In this document: positions 42,463 to 44,552 of the stretch, piece by piece
Position numbering within the stretch: position 1 is the stretch's first letter
How the letters are laid out: each line of letters begins with the position of its first letter
Assembly: GCF_036906915.1 (NCBI RefSeq)
Contig: NZ_JBAKHX010000067.1
Coordinates: 1-44,552 of the forward strand
DNA from: Phytohabitans sp036906915
GTDB taxonomy: Bacteria; Actinomycetota; Actinomycetes; Mycobacteriales; Micromonosporaceae
Reading direction: 5' to 3'
DNA: 44,552 nt
Position numbers and translations under genes: made by a program
Notes under the pieces: generated by a model
What the model was told of the DNA's origin: nothing
The model's input: the letters and a program-made list of their open reading frames with translations, nothing else
Databases searched by the model: none

Positions 42463-42466
42463 CGGT

Positions 42467-43375
42467 GTGCAGATCCAGCACCTCAGGTACTTCGTGACCG
42501 TGGCAAATCTCGGGCATTTCACTCGGGCGGCCGAAAGCCTGGGCGTGACCCAGCCCACCCTCAGTAAGCAGATTCACAGCCTGGAAGCCGACATCGGCGC
42601 CCCGCTGCTCGACCGGGCGCGCGGTGGCGCGACGCTCACCCCGGCAGGCGCTGTGCTGCTGCCGATCGCCCGCCGCATCCTCGCCGACGTCGAAACCGCG
42701 CGGCGTGAGGTGCAAGACCTGGTCGGCCTGCGGCGCGGGCGCCTGCGCCTCGGCGCCACGCCGAGCGTCGCCACCTCACTGGTACCCCAGGTGCTGCGAC
42801 GGTTCCGCGCGGCGTACCCAGCGATCGACCTGCACGTCGAGGAGAGCGGCTCGCAGGACTTGGTCGGCCACCTCACCGGCGGAGAGCTCGACCTCGCGCT
42901 GATCATCCTCCCCGAGCAGGGCACTGACCCCGCATTGAGCGCCGAGCCGATTCTGCGCGAGAGCCTGGTCGTAGCCTCCTCGGAGCCCCTGCCGGCCGGC
43001 TCGGTGCGCATCGGCGACCTGCGCGAGCAACCGCTGGTGATGTTCCGGACCGGCTACGACCTGCGCGACGCCACCCTGGAGGCCTGCCGCCGCGAAGGTT
43101 TCGTGCCGCCGTTCGCCGTCGAAGGCGGCGAGATGGACACCGTGCTCGGCCTGGTCGAGGCGGGCCTCGGCGTCGCCCTCGTGCCGAGCATGGTGATCGC
43201 CAACCGCCCCGGGCTCCGGGCCACCCCGCTCGCTCCGCCCGGCATCCGGCGCACTATCGCGCTGGCACACCGCCGCGAGTCGTCCCTGACCCACGCCGCG
43301 TCGGCGCTGCGCGACACCGTCCGGCACCACCTCCGCGAGGCGACCCTGCCGCCCGGCGTATCTCTGGCAGTCTGA
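42467..43375 (+). CDS. LysR-family transcriptional regulator
   Basis: The 302-aa regulator has an N-terminal winged helix (LRYFVTVANLGHFTRAAESL, then GVTQPTLSKQIHSLEADIG) and a periplasmic-binding-fold effector domain (about 90-300) with RLRLGATPSVA and VEAGLGVALVPSM. GTG 42467 is leaderless with TAAGCT six bases before it. It is divergent from sdhC, so control of succinate dehydrogenase by a metabolite is possible. The effector is unknown. Confidence 0.9.
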   Translation: MQIQHLRYFVTVANLGHFTRAAESLGVTQPTLSKQIHSLEADIGAPLLDRARGGATLTPAGAVLLPIARRILADVETARREVQDLVGLRRGRLRLGATPSVATSLVPQVLRRFRAAYPAIDLHVEESGSQDLVGHLTGGELDLALIILPEQGTDPALSAEPILRESLVVASSEPLPAGSVRIGDLREQPLVMFRTGYDLRDATLEACRREGFVPPFAVEGGEMDTVLGLVEAGLGVALVPSMVIANRPGLRATPLAPPGIRRTIALAHRRESSLTHAASALRDTVRHHLREATLPPGVSLAV

Positions 43376-43423
43376 CGGTCATACGCCCGCGTGAGCGCAA
43401 GACGAGCGCCGGATTGGAGGGGC

Positions 43424-43777
43424 ATGGACGTCACATCGTGGGTGGCGGGTTATGAGCGGGCCTGGCGCACGCCGGGCACCGACGTGCTCGCCGAGCTCTT
43501 CACGCCCGACGCGACCTACCTCCAGGGGCCCTACCACGAACCGATCGTCGGGCTGTCAGCCATCTCGGCGATGTGGGAAGAGGAGCGCGACGGACCCGAC
43601 GAGGTGTTCGCGATGACCAGCTCGGTCGTCGTGTCCGACGGCGAGACCGCCGTGGTCCGGGTCGAGGTGAGATACGGCGACCCGGTCGAAGAGGTATGGC
43701 GTGACCTGTGGATCGTCCAGTTCGCTCCCGATGGCCGCTGCCGGCACTTCGAGGAGTGGCCGATAGCGCCGCGCTAG
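43424..43777 (+). CDS. SnoaL/NTF2-like small protein
   Basis: The 117-aa protein has the cone-shaped NTF2 fold pattern: VAGYERAWRTPGTDVLAELF, then TPDATYLQGPYHEPIVGLSA and a C-terminal strand VWRDLWIVQFAPDGRCRHFE. ATG 43424 follows GGAGGGGC closely and is preferred over 43391. Members include polyketide cyclases, isomerases and non-catalytic binding proteins; role unknown. Confidence 0.82.
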   Translation: MDVTSWVAGYERAWRTPGTDVLAELFTPDATYLQGPYHEPIVGLSAISAMWEEERDGPDEVFAMTSSVVVSDGETAVVRVEVRYGDPVEEVWRDLWIVQFAPDGRCRHFEEWPIAPR

Positions 43778-43792
43778 GGCACAGGCCCTAGC
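43773..43792. terminator. Hairpin containing both convergent stop codons
   Basis: GCTAGGGC-ACAG-GCCCTAGC is a perfect 8-bp stem with a 4-base loop. The TAG stop of the SnoaL-like gene is in the left arm and the TAG stop of the convergent gene is in the right arm. Confidence 0.65.
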
Positions 43793-44009
43793 TGCGGTTG
43801 CGCGGATGGTTGCGGGCGGTGCGCTCGTTGCCGCGCCGGTAGTTGCCCGTCCAGCGGGCCATGACCTCCTGGGGGTCGCCGCTGTCGACCTCGGCGAGGA
43901 ACTGTGCCGCCCGGCCGCCGCGCAGCGTGGTCGCCGGACGACCCCGGTGCGTGATCACCACGTCACCGTCGGCGCGCGTGTCGTAGTCGAATCCCTCGGG
44001 CGATGGCAT
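43788..44009 (-). CDS. Small conserved actinobacterial protein (73 aa)
   Basis: The product starts MPSPEGFDYDTRADGDVVIT, followed by HRGRPATTLRGGRAAQFL and the basic end NYRRGNERTARNHPRNRS. The pattern looks like a conserved small actinobacterial protein with a nucleic-acid- or RNA-binding basic tail, but I recognise no characterised family. ATG 44009 is favoured over the earlier 44090 because GAGCAT lies six bases before it and the extension is poorly coding. It is divergent from gene 44072. Confidence 0.7.
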   Translation of the reverse strand: MPSPEGFDYDTRADGDVVITHRGRPATTLRGGRAAQFLAEVDSGDPQEVMARWTGNYRRGNERTARNHPRNRS

Positions 44010-44059
44010 CGCTGGATGCTCGCACATCTTTCGCACAGCCGCTTCCCAGTTTTGCTGGC

Positions 44060-44065
44060 TACGGT
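44060..44065 (+). promoter_or_regulatory. -10 hexamer, hypothetical gene 44072
   Basis: TACGGT with six bases to ATG 44072; leaderless arrangement. Confidence 0.5.
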
Positions 44066-44071
44066 CGCTGC

Positions 44072-44446
44072 ATGGACGAGGTACGGGCACGGCGAGTGGT
44101 CGACGCGCTCCGCGCGCGGGGCGTGCCGGCGCACCTGGAACGGGCCGGCGTGGCGCAGTACGGCGTGCGGGTCATGCTCACCGACGGGCGCCAGGCAATC
44201 TGGGACACCGACGGCACGGCCGGGCTCGAAGCCCAGGTCATGCGCGACGGCGTCCTCGTGGGATTCGTGCCGATGATCGAAAACTCCGAGCACTTCACCG
44301 AGCAGCAGGTGGTCGACGCGATCGCGCGCACCGACTACGACCAGCCCGTCGGCCGGCAGCGCACCGCGGCACCGCCGCCCGCGCCCTCGCTGCCGCCGGA
44401 GGGCGGCTTCTTCCGCCGCTTCCGCGAGGGCTTCCGCGACACCTGA
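44072..44446 (+). CDS. Hypothetical protein (124 aa)
   Basis: The 124-aa product starts MDEVRARRVVDALRARGVPA and has an alpha/beta pattern (YGVRVMLTDGRQAIWDTDGT, then AGLEAQVMRDGVLVGFVPMIENSEHF), a Pro/Ala-rich linker and a short aromatic/basic end (GGFFRRFREGFRDT). Codon use is typical of its neighbours. I do not recognise a family. ATG 44072 is chosen by its -10 hexamer rather than the longer 44003 start. Confidence 0.72.
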   Translation: MDEVRARRVVDALRARGVPAHLERAGVAQYGVRVMLTDGRQAIWDTDGTAGLEAQVMRDGVLVGFVPMIENSEHFTEQQVVDAIARTDYDQPVGRQRTAAPPPAPSLPPEGGFFRRFREGFRDT

Positions 44447-44552
44447 CCCCCGCCGACCCCAACACCCCACGCGGCCCGGCTCCCCCCGCCCCCGCTCTGC
44501 GGCCGAGCTCCCGCTCCGCGCCGCGCCCCCGCCGCGCCGCGCCCCCGCCGCG
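44447..44552. other. GC-rich low-complexity DNA at window end
   Basis: No gene is seen. The last 36 bases are short repeats of CGCGCCGCGCCCCCGC type, like the minisatellite DNA near the palindromes; the window ends inside it. Confidence 0.5.

Overview
The window is chromosomal DNA of a very GC-rich actinobacterium. Coding frames have near-saturated G/C at third positions, many genes start with GTG or TTG, and many have a -10 hexamer only 6-8 bases before the start codon (leaderless genes). The gene families present (three-subunit succinate dehydrogenase, DUF222-HNH protein, ECF41-like sigma factor, LigC-type ligase, PucR regulator) fit Micromonosporaceae best. That family-level placement is inference.

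Left part (1-6258): a palindromic intergenic element and GC-rich minisatellites surround a lipoprotein with an intradiol-dioxygenase fold. A PucR-type regulator is divergent from a two-gene catabolic unit made of a class II aldolase fused to a class III PLP aminotransferase and an FGGY sugar kinase. A near-perfect palindrome lies between the divergent genes. Positions 6248-11563 hold a DesK/NarL-type two-component system divergent from a lipoprotein, an ABC ATPase and an ABC-2 permease. These are followed by an ankyrin protein, a large LuxR regulator, an FAD oxidoreductase, an FkbM methyltransferase, a Tat-exported class A beta-lactamase-like protein, a thioredoxin-fold/prolyl-hydroxylase-like protein, two small proteins and an MFS exporter.

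Middle part (20396-32796): a 29-residue ORF ahead of the MFS gene, a 16-bp tandem array, a DUF222-HNH gene, a repeat-rich 700-bp gap containing palindrome copy 3 and a G-run cluster, an RBBP9-like hydrolase, an ECF sigma factor, a membrane-anchored carbohydrate-binding protein, a decayed ABC ATPase, an IclR regulator, a PrsW protease, a secreted GH5 glycosidase, a second MFS transporter, a YCF48-like beta-propeller, a PAP2 phosphatase and a thioredoxin-like protein.

Right part (32812-44552): a second two-component system divergent from an MMPL transporter, a tandem pair of small DUF4177-like proteins, palindrome copy 4, a LigC ligase, the sdhCAB operon divergent from a LysR regulator, and small hypothetical genes. 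No rRNA, tRNA, CRISPR array, insertion sequence or prophage was recognised. The most unusual items are the aldolase-aminotransferase fusion operon, the four-copy 57-bp palindrome that always sits beside minisatellite DNA, and the small ORF with its tandem array in front of an MFS gene.
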